Assembly: GCA_005402585.1 (NCBI GenBank)
Contig: BIFP01000015.1
Span: forward strand, 82,150-146,149
Length of the DNA: 64,000 nt
From: Micromonosporaceae bacterium KJ-029
GTDB lineage: Bacteria > Actinomycetota > Actinomycetes > Mycobacteriales > Micromonosporaceae
Direction of reading: 5' to 3'
A program made the position numbers and the translations under genes. The notes under the pieces were generated by a model. It had not been told where the DNA came from, ran no database searches, and worked only from the letters and a program-made list of their open reading frames with translations. Below, in pieces: positions 7,369 to 15,580 of the stretch (position 1 is its first letter; each line of letters starts with the position of its first letter).

Positions 7369-9192
7369 TCAGCCGGTCAGCGGTCGCACGTCCCACAGCC
7401 ACACACCGCCGGTAAACGTGGGCTCGATCCCGGTCAGTGCGGTCATCCCCTGCCGCAGGGCGTCGGCGCGCTCGTGCGGGCCGAGGATCACCACGCCGGC
7501 CCGCCAGTAGCGCAGGTCCTCCACCGCCTCCTGCCGGGTCTGTGTGGTAATCGGCGGCACCTCGCCGGTACGGCGGATGGTGGCGAAGAAGCTGCTGGTC
7601 GGGCGCGGGGGCGCGGTGAACAGGGCGACCCGCCCCTTGCCGGGCCGGGTGTCCGGGCCGAGGAAGTAGCCGCGGGCGATCGGCATCGCCGTCCGGGTCT
7701 GCGCGGACCAGCGCAGCGGTTCGGCGTACTCGGTGTCGGGCAGCGGCAGGGTCACCACGCTGCGCCCGCCGGTCAGGTAGGGGCGCCAGGCTCCGGAGGT
7801 GACGAACTCGGGAGTCGGTTCGAGGCGTTTGGTCGGCAGCGGCGTGGGCAGCACCGGCACCAGCGCCATCGCCAGCACGGTCACCGTGCCGAAGCGGATC
7901 TGCGACCGCCGGTCCGGATATCGGGCGGCCAGCTCTCGGACCCGCTCGGCACCGTACGCGAGCAGCAGCCCGATGATCGGGGTGATGGCCAGCGACCAGC
8001 GGGTCGGCACCACCGAGTGCAGCACCGGGAGGTCCTCCAGCACCGCCCACGGCCCCGGGATGCCGGTTCCCCGGCGGTCGAAGCGGATCTCCCGGCCGAG
8101 GGAGAGCACCGCGAAGATCACCCCGAGCACAGCCAGTCCGATCACCACCGCGCTGCGGCGCAGCCACCACACCAGCGCCACCACCAGGATCACCAGCGGC
8201 CAGCCGAAGAAGGCGTTCTCCTCGGTGGGATTCTTGGCCAGGCCGGTGGCGCTGCGCGCGTCGCCAGCCAGCGACTCCCGCGCGTACGCGAAGAACGAGG
8301 CCACGTCGGTGGAGTAGCCCCGGATCAGCCAGGACAGCCCGTTGTAGGCGCCCGGACCGAAGAACTGAACGTAGAGCGGGTAGGCCAGCAGCACGGCGCA
8401 GACCGCGGCGGCCACGCCGAGGCCGGCGAGGAACGGGCGGGTCCGGCCGCGTACCTCGGGCCGGCCGATCACCAGCGCGACGATCACCACGCCGAGACCG
8501 ATCGCGGTCATCAGCAGGATCTCCAGGTTCAGGAACGCCTGCCAGACGATCACCAGCGCGAGCAGGAGGCCGTTGCGTAGCCAGCGACCGGCCTCACCGA
8601 GCCGCACCGTACGCCAGATGATCAGCGGCACCACGAATTGCGACACGATGTTCGGATGCGCGTTGGCGTGCGAGACCATGGCCGGCGCGTACGCGCAGAA
8701 GGTCGCGCCCAGCCAGGCCGGCCCGCGCGAGCCGACCAGCACCCGGGACAGCACGAAGTACCAGGCGGTCGCCGTGGCGATCATGCCGAAGGTGAGGAAG
8801 ACCAGGAACGAGGTGCGCGTGCCGAGCAGCACGGTAATCGGCGCCATTGGCAACGAAACGGATAACACCGACGTATTCGCCATGAGGTTGACCGATTCGG
8901 GAACGTTCATCCGGTCGGACGAGAACGGGTAGGCGAATTCAGTTACCACCCGGGCGCCGTGCGCCATCATCCACTCGAATTGCGCCATATCAGTGGGGTT
9001 GTCCCGAATGCCGTCGGCCGGATTCAGCCACAACCGCAGCGTGACCCAGAAGCCGAGTACGACAAAGCTCGCCACGGCGGCGAGGTCCTTCAACCGTCCT
9101 GACCTGGGCATACCGCCATCGCGCCCCGACCGAGTCGCCACCCCTCCCGGCCCGGACTCCTCGGCAGGGCGGCCCGATTCAGGAGTAGTCAT
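7369..9192 (-). CDS. Polytopic membrane protein, probable GT-C fold glycosyltransferase
   Basis: 607 residues with a cytosolic N-terminus (1-32) and roughly ten to twelve hydrophobic segments between 36 and about 450, then a C-terminal soluble part of about 150 residues. The first large extracytoplasmic loop (NPADGIRDNPTDMAQFEWMM) contains acidic residues where GT-C enzymes place their catalytic Asp. That, with the overall layout, suggests a polyprenyl-phosphate-sugar-dependent glycosyltransferase or related membrane protein; the donor is unknown. No Shine-Dalgarno sequence precedes the ATG, so the message may be leaderless. Codon 110 is a rare TTA (8863-8865), and the stretch 8830-9010 uses more A/T-ending codons than its neighbours. 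Divergent from a methyltransferase gene. Confidence 0.7.
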   Translation of the reverse strand: MTTPESGRPAEESGPGGVATRSGRDGGMPRSGRLKDLAAVASFVVLGFWVTLRLWLNPADGIRDNPTDMAQFEWMMAHGARVVTEFAYPFSSDRMNVPESVNLMANTSVLSVSLPMAPITVLLGTRTSFLVFLTFGMIATATAWYFVLSRVLVGSRGPAWLGATFCAYAPAMVSHANAHPNIVSQFVVPLIIWRTVRLGEAGRWLRNGLLLALVIVWQAFLNLEILLMTAIGLGVVIVALVIGRPEVRGRTRPFLAGLGVAAAVCAVLLAYPLYVQFFGPGAYNGLSWLIRGYSTDVASFFAYARESLAGDARSATGLAKNPTEENAFFGWPLVILVVALVWWLRRSAVVIGLAVLGVIFAVLSLGREIRFDRRGTGIPGPWAVLEDLPVLHSVVPTRWSLAITPIIGLLLAYGAERVRELAARYPDRRSQIRFGTVTVLAMALVPVLPTPLPTKRLEPTPEFVTSGAWRPYLTGGRSVVTLPLPDTEYAEPLRWSAQTRTAMPIARGYFLGPDTRPGKGRVALFTAPPRPTSSFFATIRRTGEVPPITTQTRQEAVEDLRYWRAGVVILGPHERADALRQGMTALTGIEPTFTGGVWLWDVRPLTG

Positions 9193-9401
9193 AACAATTC
9201 AGAGCGTAGTCGACCTATCGGGCCACCGTGCGGGGTTCGGGACACTCGCGTAACATCTGCCAGGTTTGCTGACCACCACCGATCGTGCACCTAGCCCCCG
9301 ACCAATTCGGCCATCCCAGGCCCCGATATTTCCGCCTTCCGGGCGGATGGTTCACTCAGTCGGTCCTGGCGCGGTCGAGTCGTATCGTGAGGAATCGACG
9401 C

Positions 9402-10112
9402 ATGGCAGAAATCACTGGGGATCAGCGCGTGCAGTCCGAGGTCCTGGAGGGCCTCGCCACCGCGGTCAACCACCGGCGCTGGTTCGTCGAGCTGGCCGTG
9501 CCCCACCTCGGCGACAACCCGATCGAGATCGGCAGCGGTCTCGGCGACTACGCTCTGGAGTGGGCCGAGCACTTCCCCCGGTTCACCGCCACCGAGGCCG
9601 ACCCGGACCGCCTGGTCGCGCTCAAGGAGCGCCTCGCCGACCAGCCGAGCATCGAGGTACGCGAGATGCTGCTGCCGCACTCGGAGCAGGGCGACTACAG
9701 CGCCGCGGTCTCGTACAACGTGCTGGAACACATCGAGGACCACGTGGGCGCGCTGCGCAGCATGGGCGACCTGGTCCGGCCCGGCGGAGCCGTGATCATC
9801 ATCGTGCCGGCGTTCCAGTTCGCGATGAGCCCGGCCGACATCGCCACCGGCCACGTACGCCGCTACACGAAGAAGACCCTGTCCGCGGCGATGACCGAGG
9901 CGGGCCTGCGGGTGGAGAAGATCCACTACGCGAACGCGCTCGGCCTGATCGGCTACTTCATGGCCACCAAGGTCTTCCGCTTGATGCCGAAGGAGGGCCC
10001 GATGGTGAAGGTCTACGACACCCTGGTCCTCCCGGCGACCAAGGCCGCCGAGCAGATCGCCCACCCGCCCTTCGGCCAGTCCGTCTTCGCCGTAGCCCGC
10101 ACCCCCGCCTAA
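9402..10112 (+). CDS. Class I SAM-dependent methyltransferase
   Basis: 236 residues. Motif I is visible as PIEIGSGLGDYAL, followed by the acidic end of strand 2 (TATEADPD), motif IV YNVLEHIED and the post-motif LVRPGGAVIIIVPAF, giving the Rossmann-type methyltransferase order. A helical region near TGHVRRYTKKTL is typical of small-molecule or sugar-modifying members. ATG 9402 is chosen because GAGGA (9389-9393) precedes it; an upstream open stretch begins at 9285 but has no ribosome site. The divergent neighbour is a membrane glycosyltransferase-like gene, so methylation of an envelope glycan or lipid intermediate is possible. The substrate cannot be read from sequence. Confidence 0.83.
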   Translation: MAEITGDQRVQSEVLEGLATAVNHRRWFVELAVPHLGDNPIEIGSGLGDYALEWAEHFPRFTATEADPDRLVALKERLADQPSIEVREMLLPHSEQGDYSAAVSYNVLEHIEDHVGALRSMGDLVRPGGAVIIIVPAFQFAMSPADIATGHVRRYTKKTLSAAMTEAGLRVEKIHYANALGLIGYFMATKVFRLMPKEGPMVKVYDTLVLPATKAAEQIAHPPFGQSVFAVARTPA

Positions 10113-10155
10113 CCCCCCGCCCCCACCGCCCCCACCCACCCACCCCCGCCCGACA

Positions 10156-10224
10156 CCCGGTTGATCATGAGGTTAGCGGGTGTTTTCGAGATCAAACCGC
10201 CCGCTAACTTCATGATCAACCGGG
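10156..10224. terminator. Large near-perfect dyad (25-bp arms) between convergent genes
   Basis: Arms 10156-10180 and 10200-10224 are complementary at 24 of 25 positions (core GTTGATCATGAGGTTAGCGGG) with a 19-nt loop. It lies between the methyltransferase stop and the PEBP stop and should act as a bidirectional terminator. The arm motif recurs in the dyad at 2416-2476, so this is a repeat family as well as a hairpin. Confidence 0.7.
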
Positions 10225-10255
10225 CTGGACGGGGCTGGGGGCGGTGGGGCGGGGA

Positions 10256-10789
10256 TTAGAGGGTGATCTGGTAGGTGGGGCGGATGGCGGCTCGGGCGAG
10301 GGTGTGGAAGGTGAGGTTGAAGCCGACGTAGGCGGGGGTCGCGTCGGGAGTGATGTCGAGGCGCTCGACGTCGAGGGCGTGCACCGCGAAGACGTACCGG
10401 TGCGGACGGTCACCGGCGGGCGGCGCGGCGCCGCCGAAGCCCTGCGCGCCATAGTCGTTTCGTACGGTGAATGCGCCCCGCAGGTCGTCGCCGGACGCGC
10501 CGCGCGGCAACTCCGTCACGTCGGCCGGCAGGTTCACCAGCACCCAGTGCCAGAACCCACTGCCGGTCGGCGCGTCCGGGTCGAAGCAGGTCACCACGAA
10601 GCCCTTGGTCTCCGCGGGGAAGCCCGACCAGGCCAGGTGCGGCGAGACGTCGCCGCCACCGGTGCTGCCGTGCGCGTGTGCGGCGTCCATCGGCTCGCCG
10701 TTCTGCACGTCGTCGCTGGTCAGGGTGAACGAGGCGACGGTCGGCAGCAACTCGTACGGGTCCGGGGCGATCGGTCGTTCCAGGGTCAT
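10256..10789 (-). CDS. YbhB/YbcL family (phosphatidylethanolamine-binding-like) protein
   Basis: 177 residues. Family signatures include [33 protein letters not shown] (the DPD-P and HW/GxxHW-type anion pocket) and [21 protein letters not shown]. Bacterial members are small cytoplasmic proteins of uncertain function that bind phosphorylated ligands or inhibit kinases or proteases. The ATG at 10789 is preferred over an upstream start at 10918 because GGAAGGA (complement of 10799-10805) stands 9 nt before it. Convergent with the methyltransferase gene; divergent from a small ORF and a tRNA. Confidence 0.87.
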   Translation of the reverse strand: MTLERPIAPDPYELLPTVASFTLTSDDVQNGEPMDAAHAHGSTGGGDVSPHLAWSGFPAETKGFVVTCFDPDAPTGSGFWHWVLVNLPADVTELPRGASGDDLRGAFTVRNDYGAQGFGGAAPPAGDRPHRYVFAVHALDVERLDITPDATPAYVGFNLTFHTLARAAIRPTYQITL

Positions 10790-10938
10790 CGACACAGGTC
10801 CTTCCGGTGGAAGTGGTGTTCTGCGCCCCTTCATACCCTGTGACGCGTCGGCGCACGAGAAATCCGGCGCAGTGTCCGCCGTAACCGAGAACCGCTCACC
10901 CCGGTTGTCACCCTGCAACGGTCGATCGAAGGAGTTCC

Positions 10939-11094
10939 TTGGCCGGAATCTGGCGCGACTTCCTCACCGCACTGGTCGACGCCGTCCGCCGGCCTGACCG
11001 GCAGCAGCTGCGCGTCGAGCGGCGCCGGGCGGTGGAGCGACTCGCCGAACAGAAGATCCGCGAGGACCAGCGGGAACGCCCGCCGGAGGGGTGA
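10939..11094 (+). CDS. Small basic/acidic hypothetical protein (51 aa)
   Basis: A 51-codon frame starts at TTG 10939, just after AAGGAG (10929-10934), and stops at TGA 11092-11094, 1 nt before a tRNA-Ser gene on the other strand. The product begins [19 protein letters not shown] and ends in a charged amphipathic helix ([19 protein letters not shown]). No family is recognised. The good ribosome site and helical composition support it, but the 4-nt SD spacing is short. Confidence 0.5.
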   Translation: MAGIWRDFLTALVDAVRRPDRQQLRVERRRAVERLAEQKIREDQRERPPEG

Positions 11095-11095
11095 G

Positions 11096-11182
11096 CGGAG
11101 GGTGTGGGATTCGAACCCACGAAGACATCGCTGCCTTACCGGTTTTCAAGACCAGCGCCATCGGCCACTAGGCGAACCCTCC
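11096..11182 (-). tRNA. tRNA-Ser (anticodon TGA)
   Basis: An 87-nt class II tRNA on the reverse strand. Acceptor GGAGGGT pairs with ACCCTCC, the anticodon loop CTTGAAA gives TGA, the long variable arm lies around TAAGGCAGCGATGTCTTC, and the T arm is GTGGGTTCGAATCCCAC. CCA is not encoded. The following stretch to 11425 shows no gene. Confidence 0.95.
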
Positions 11183-11425
11183 CGGGGCCGCGCAACGCGC
11201 GGCCGTGCTCAGTCTGCCACGCCCGGCGAATCGGCGAACGGGCGAGCTACCCGATCCATCATGATCAACTACGCTGCGTGGCGTCGGGGCCGTGGACCAT
11301 GGGATGAGCCGGCCGGGTCCACAGTGGTGGATCACCGCAAGGCGGTCCGGGCCGGGCGAACCGGATCGGCGGGAAGATCCCGGGCCTGGGCGTGCCGGCG
11401 GGGGTGAATCGGGTAAGACTGGGCC

Positions 11426-12403
11426 ATGCGCGCGATCACGATCCCGGAGCCCGGCGGACCCGACGTGCTGGCCTGGAGCGAGGTGCCCGACCCGCAGCCG
11501 GGGCCGGACGAGGTGGTCGTCGACGTACGGGCCACCGCGGTCAACCGGGCCGACCTGCTGCAGCGGCAGGGGCACTACCCGCCGCCACCGGGTGCGCCCG
11601 CGTACCCCGGGTTGGAGTGCTCCGGGGTGGTGAGCGCGACCGGCCCCGACGTCACCAGCGCTCGGGTGGGTGACGAGGTCTGCGCACTGCTGTCCGGCGG
11701 CGGGTACGCCGAGCGGGTGGCCGTGCCGGCCGGGCAGCTGCTGCCGGTACCGGCCGGGGTCGACCTGGTCGACGCCGCGGCGTTGCCCGAGGTGGCGTGC
11801 ACGGTCTGGTCGAACGTGGTCCAGTTGGCCCGTCTGACAGCGGGCGAGACGCTGCTGGTGCATGGCGGCGGCAGCGGGATCGGCACGTTCGCGATCCAGC
11901 TCGGCACCGCGCTCGGCGCGACCGTGGTGGCGACCGCCCGGGCGGCGAAACACGATCGGCTGCGTGAGTTGGGCGCCGGGCACCTGGTCGACTACCGGGA
12001 GCAGGACTTCGTCGAGGAGGTCCGCAAGGTCACCGACGGTCGGGGCGCGGACGTGGTTCTCGACATCATGGGCGCGTCCTACCTGGGCCGTAACGTCGCC
12101 GCCCTGGCCACCGGAGGGCGGCTCGTGGTGATCGGCATGCAGGGCGGACGGAAGGGCGAGCTGGACCTCGGCGCGCTGCTGGCCAAGCGCGGCACGGTCG
12201 CGGCGACCGCGCTGCGCTCACGCCCGCTCGACCAGAAGGCCGCGATCGTCCAGGGGGTACGCCAGCAGGTCTGGCCGTTGATCGAGGCGGGCCAGGTCCG
12301 CCCGGTCGTCGACCGGCGCCTGCCGATCACCGATGCGGCCGACGCGCACCGGCTGGTCGAGTCGAACGAGCACGTCGGCAAGGTGCTGCTCACCGTCGGA
12401 TGA
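11426..12403 (+). CDS. NAD(P)H quinone oxidoreductase, PIG3/MDR family
   Basis: 325 residues, the usual length. N-terminal MDR catalytic domain with RATAVNRADLLQRQGHYPPPPG, a signature of the PIG3/quinone oxidoreductase branch, and no structural-zinc cysteines. The Rossmann motif GGGSGIGTFAIQLG lies near residue 148, then VVLDIMGASYLGRNV. Members reduce quinones or alpha,beta-unsaturated carbonyls with NADPH in the cytoplasm. ATG at 11426. Nearest downstream feature is a five-copy tandem repeat; soxR converges on it, so redox stress is a shared theme, though co-regulation is not shown. Confidence 0.9.
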   Translation: MRAITIPEPGGPDVLAWSEVPDPQPGPDEVVVDVRATAVNRADLLQRQGHYPPPPGAPAYPGLECSGVVSATGPDVTSARVGDEVCALLSGGGYAERVAVPAGQLLPVPAGVDLVDAAALPEVACTVWSNVVQLARLTAGETLLVHGGGSGIGTFAIQLGTALGATVVATARAAKHDRLRELGAGHLVDYREQDFVEEVRKVTDGRGADVVLDIMGASYLGRNVAALATGGRLVVIGMQGGRKGELDLGALLAKRGTVAATALRSRPLDQKAAIVQGVRQQVWPLIEAGQVRPVVDRRLPITDAADAHRLVESNEHVGKVLLTVG

Positions 12404-12485
12404 GCCACCGGCAGGGTCAGCCGCACCCGACGGCTGGGCCAGTCGAAGCAGGCCGGTTTCGGCGAGGGTGCGGGCGGTGGCGGCG

Positions 12486-12592
12486 GCACCGAAACGCGGG
12501 CCAAGCCGCACCGAAACGCGGGCCTGCCGCACCGGAGGCGGAGGCTGGCCGCACCGGAATCCGGGCCGGCCGCACCGGAATCCGGGGTCGGC
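12486..12592. repeat. Tandem repeat, five copies of about 21-22 nt
   Basis: Five head-to-tail copies begin with GCACCG at 12486, 12508, 12529, 12551 and 12572. Copies 1-2 share GCACCGAAACGCGGGCC and copies 4-5 share GCACCGGAATCCGGG; copy 3 is divergent (GCACCGGAGGCGGAGGC). The array fills the space between convergent quinone reductase and soxR genes and ends 2 nt from the soxR stop. No coding role is evident. Confidence 0.85.
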
Positions 12593-12593
12593 T

Positions 12594-13031
12594 TCAGCGG
12601 GGTAGGGTGAGCCGGGCGCCGGGTCCCTCGCCGGCCAGTTCGTCCGCGGGGTTGTAGAGGGCACAGCGCCGCAACGACAGGCAGCCGCAGCCGATGCAGC
12701 CGTCGAGGTCGTCGCGGAGCCGGACCAACAGGCTGATCTTCTCCTCCAGCCGCTCCCGCCAGGCGGTGGAGAGCCGCGCCCAGTCCTCGGCGGTCGGCGT
12801 ACGCGAGGCGGGCAGCGAGTCCAGCGCGGCCCGGATCTCGTCCAGCGAGATGCCGACCTGCTGCGCGATCCGGATGAACGCCACCCGGCGCAACTCGCCC
12901 CGGTGGTACCGGCGCTGGTTACCGCCGGTACGGTCGGCCCGGATCAGCCCCAGCCGCTCGTAGTAGCGCAGCGCGGACTGCGCCACCCCACTACGGGCGG
13001 CGAGTTGACCAATGGTGAGCGCTTCCTGCAT
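12594..13031 (-). CDS. soxR: Redox-sensitive MerR-family activator SoxR
   Basis: 145 residues. N-terminal MerR winged helix (TIGQLAARSGVAQSALRYYERLGL), a long dimerisation helix, and the SoxR [2Fe-2S] cluster motif CIGCGCLSLRRC (C-x2-C-x-C-x5-C). In actinomycetes SoxR senses redox-cycling metabolites and activates a few oxidoreductase genes rather than soxS. The ATG at 13031 aligns with the family start (MQEALTIG); an upstream in-frame start at 13100 overlaps the neighbouring gene. It is divergent from a split transketolase, with 46 nt between start codons. Confidence 0.93.
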   Translation of the reverse strand: MQEALTIGQLAARSGVAQSALRYYERLGLIRADRTGGNQRRYHRGELRRVAFIRIAQQVGISLDEIRAALDSLPASRTPTAEDWARLSTAWRERLEEKISLLVRLRDDLDGCIGCGCLSLRRCALYNPADELAGEGPGARLTLPR

Positions 13032-13040
13032 CACATCGCC

Positions 13041-13069
13041 TTGAGTTGAACCTCGCTTTAACTTGCAGG
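13041..13069. promoter_or_regulatory. Candidate SoxR/MerR-type operator
   Basis: Within the 46-nt divergent gap, CCTCGCTTTAACTTGCAGG (13051-13069) loosely resembles the SoxR dyad CCTCAAGTTAACTTGAGG, with TTGAGT at 13041-13046 as a possible -35. Symmetry is imperfect and the assignment rests mainly on position beside soxR. Confidence 0.3.
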
Positions 13070-13077
13070 CTATCCGC

Positions 13078-13812
13078 ATGACCACACTCGCCACCACCAC
13101 GGCCCGGATCGCCGAGGCCGCCGCGCCCCTCGACGGCCGGCTTCCGGTCGCCCCGCTGCTGGAGCGGGTCCGCGCCGGCCGGAAATTCGGACCGAACGTC
13201 TACTCGACCCTCGACGTGCTCTGGGTGCTCTACGACCGGGTTCTCCGGGTCACCCCCACGACCGCCGACGACCCCGACCGGGACCGGTTCCTGCTCTCCA
13301 AGGGGCACGCGGTCGCCGGCTACTACGCGGTGCTCGCCGCGAAGGGCTTCGTCCCACCCGACTGGCTGGACGACCAGGGCGGGCCGGAGAGCCGGCTCGG
13401 CGACCACCCGGACCGGACGCTGGTGCCCGGGGTGGAGATCGGCTCCGGCTCGCTCGGGCACGGCCTCGGCCTGGCCGTCGGCACCGCGCTCGGGTTGCGC
13501 GCCCAGGGCCGGCTCGAACCGAGGGTGTACGTCCTCCTCGGTGACGCCGAGCTGGACGAGGGCTCCAACCACGAGGCGATCGCGTACGCGGGCGCAACCG
13601 GCGTGCCGAACCTGACCGCCATCGTGGTCGACAACTCCTCCGCCACGCACGGCTGGGCGGGCGGGTTGGCCAGTCGGTTCACGGTCAACGGGTGGACCGC
13701 GGTCACGGTCGACGGGCGCGACCACGCAGCTCTGTACACCGCCCTCACCGGACACCACGGTCACCGGCCGCACGTCGTCGTCGCGGTCGTCGAGAACGGG
13801 GAACAGTCATGA
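13078..13812 (+). CDS. Transketolase, N-terminal (TPP-binding) subunit
   Basis: 244 residues, about the size of the N-terminal half of split transketolases. Key motifs: SKGHAVAGYYAVL (substrate-binding His), GSLGHGLGLAVGTALG, and the thiamine-diphosphate motif GDAELDEGSNHEA, with VDNSS completing the Mg site. The enzyme moves two-carbon units between sugar phosphates in the pentose phosphate pathway together with the next gene product. ATG 13078 is nearly leaderless within the soxR divergent gap. It overlaps the next gene by 4 nt (ATGA), implying translational coupling. Confidence 0.9.
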   Translation: MTTLATTTARIAEAAAPLDGRLPVAPLLERVRAGRKFGPNVYSTLDVLWVLYDRVLRVTPTTADDPDRDRFLLSKGHAVAGYYAVLAAKGFVPPDWLDDQGGPESRLGDHPDRTLVPGVEIGSGSLGHGLGLAVGTALGLRAQGRLEPRVYVLLGDAELDEGSNHEAIAYAGATGVPNLTAIVVDNSSATHGWAGGLASRFTVNGWTAVTVDGRDHAALYTALTGHHGHRPHVVVAVVENGEQS

Positions 13813-14699
13813 GGGAGAGCTTCGTCGACACCACCACGACCCTGCTGGCCGAGAATCCGCGTACCGCGCTGGTGCTCGCCGACATCTCCGCCGAGGCATT
13901 CGCCCCGGCCCAGCGGCGCCACCCGGACCGTGTGCTCAACCTCGGCATCCGCGAGCAGTTGATGCTCGGCGTGGCCGGCGGGCTGGCGCTGACCGGGTTA
14001 CGACCGATCGTGCACAGTTACGCGCCGTTCCTGGTGGAGCGGGCGTACGAGCAGATCAAGCTGGACCTCGACCACCAGGCGGTGAGCGCCGTGCTGGTCA
14101 GCGTCGGTGCCTCGTACGACCGGGCGGCGGCCGGGCGGACCCATCTCAGCCCGGCCGACGTCTCGCTGCTCGACACCCTGGCCGGCTGGACCGTGCACGT
14201 ACCTGGGCACCCGGCCGAGGTGCCCGGCCTGCTGCGCGCCACGGTGGCCGCCGACGGCCCGGCGTACCTGCGGCTGTCGACGCTGCGCAACGAACGCCCG
14301 CACGTCGGCGACGGCTCGCTGGTGGTGGTGCGGGACGCCGGGGCGGGCGCACCCCTGCTGGTCGCGGTCGGCCCGACGCTGGATGCCGCCCTCGCGGCGG
14401 TCGCGGAGCTGCCGGTGACCGTGGCGTACACCCACCGGCCACGCCCGTTCGACATCGCCGGCCTGCGGGCCCTCGCCGGCACCGAGGTGATCCTGGTCGA
14501 GCCCTACCTGGCCGGCACCTCGACCCGGGTGGTCGCCGCGGCGCTGGCGGACCGGCCGCACCGGCTGCTCGCGCTCGGGATCGGGCGGGAGGAGTTGCGC
14601 CGCTACGGCTCCGCCGAGGACCACACCCGCTGGCACGGACTGGATGCGGCGGGATTGCGTCGCTCGGTCACCGACTTCCTGTCCCCGGCCCTGGTCTAG
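13809..14699 (+). CDS. Transketolase, C-terminal (pyrimidine-binding) subunit
   Basis: 296 residues. Begins with the Pyr domain (LADISAEAF, LNLGIREQLMLGVAGGLA, the catalytic-Glu region of transketolases), followed by a C-terminal domain (VILVEPYLAGT). Forms the active site with the preceding subunit, whose stop codon it overlaps by 4 nt. Codon 64 is TTA (13998-14000), very rare in this DNA, which could make expression depend on the bldA-type leucine tRNA. A hairpin follows the stop. Whether the pair is a housekeeping or a pathway-specific transketolase cannot be told; position beside soxR hints at redox-linked NADPH supply. Confidence 0.9.
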   Translation: MRESFVDTTTTLLAENPRTALVLADISAEAFAPAQRRHPDRVLNLGIREQLMLGVAGGLALTGLRPIVHSYAPFLVERAYEQIKLDLDHQAVSAVLVSVGASYDRAAAGRTHLSPADVSLLDTLAGWTVHVPGHPAEVPGLLRATVAADGPAYLRLSTLRNERPHVGDGSLVVVRDAGAGAPLLVAVGPTLDAALAAVAELPVTVAYTHRPRPFDIAGLRALAGTEVILVEPYLAGTSTRVVAAALADRPHRLLALGIGREELRRYGSAEDHTRWHGLDAAGLRRSVTDFLSPALV

Positions 14700-14717
14700 C
14701 GCCGGTGGAGTCGCCGG

Positions 14718-14747
14718 CCCGCCGCTGGCTCCGGAGCCGGCGGCGGG
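14718..14747. terminator. Hairpin between convergent genes
   Basis: CCCGCCGCTGGCTCC (14718-14732) abuts its inverse GGAGCCGGCGGCGGG (14733-14747), matching 14 of 15 positions. It fills the 49-nt gap between the transketolase C subunit and the convergent GT2 gene. Confidence 0.65.
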
Positions 14748-14748
14748 A

Positions 14749-15468
14749 TCAGGAGGCGGGGGTGTCGGCGGGGCGGCGGCGGGTGCGCTCGCGACCGAGG
14801 ATGAAGAGCGCCTCGACGCCGTCCCGCCAGGTGATCTTCTTGCCTTCCTCCCGGCCCCGGGCCCGGTAGCTGATCGGCACCTCGTACGGCCGGATCCGGC
14901 GGCGCAGGAGCTTGCCGGTCACCTCGGCCTCCATACCGAAGCCGCGGGAGCGGACGTCCAGCGACCGGTACAGCGCCACCGGCATCAGCTTGAAGCAGGT
15001 CTCCAGGTCGCCGATGTAGGAGTTGAACAGCACGTTCGCCGCCATGGTGACGCCCTTGTTACCCATCACGTACCAGAAGCTGTAGGCGCTGTGGCTGCCG
15101 AAGGTCCGGTTGCCGTAGACCACGGTCGCCCGGCCGTCGAGCACCGGGGCGAGCAGCTTGGGGATGTCCTGCGGGTCGTACTCCAGGTCGGCGTCGAGGA
15201 TGACCATGTACTCGCCCTCGGCGGCGGCCACCGCCGTCCGGATGGCCGCGCCCTTGCCCGCGTTGCGCTGATGCGTGATCACCCGCAGTCGCGCGTCGTC
15301 GGCCCGGCCGAGGATCTCCCCGGTGCCGTCGCGGCTACCGTCGTCGACCACGACGAGTTCGATCTCGCACGGATACTCGACGGCAAGGGCCTGCTTCAGG
15401 GCATCCGCGATGCGTTCTTCCTCGTTGTAGACCGGCATGAGGATCGACAGCTTCACGGGATTCTCCAC
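14749..15468 (-). CDS. Family 2 glycosyltransferase, dolichol-phosphate-mannose-synthase-like
   Basis: 239 residues. GT-A fold motifs: LSILMPVYNEEERI, VVVDDGSRDGTGEIL, and the metal-binding DAD in VILDADLEYDP; later RSRGFGMEAEVTGKLLRR is typical of DPM1/Ppm1-like enzymes. No C-terminal membrane helices, unlike GtrB types. Such enzymes transfer a sugar from a nucleotide sugar onto polyprenyl phosphate at the inner membrane face. It is divergent from a GT39-like membrane enzyme, which could consume its product; that pairing is inference. Confidence 0.88.
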   Translation of the reverse strand: MENPVKLSILMPVYNEEERIADALKQALAVEYPCEIELVVVDDGSRDGTGEILGRADDARLRVITHQRNAGKGAAIRTAVAAAEGEYMVILDADLEYDPQDIPKLLAPVLDGRATVVYGNRTFGSHSAYSFWYVMGNKGVTMAANVLFNSYIGDLETCFKLMPVALYRSLDVRSRGFGMEAEVTGKLLRRRIRPYEVPISYRARGREEGKKITWRDGVEALFILGRERTRRRPADTPAS

Positions 15469-15580
15469 GAGGGCGGCAATATGTCGGCCATAGCCTAGCC
15501 TGGCAGGTCAGTAATGTGGTGGCGACCGCCGATGGAAACCGAGGGTCGGACACCCAGGCTGATGGTGTTTACTTCCGGCC

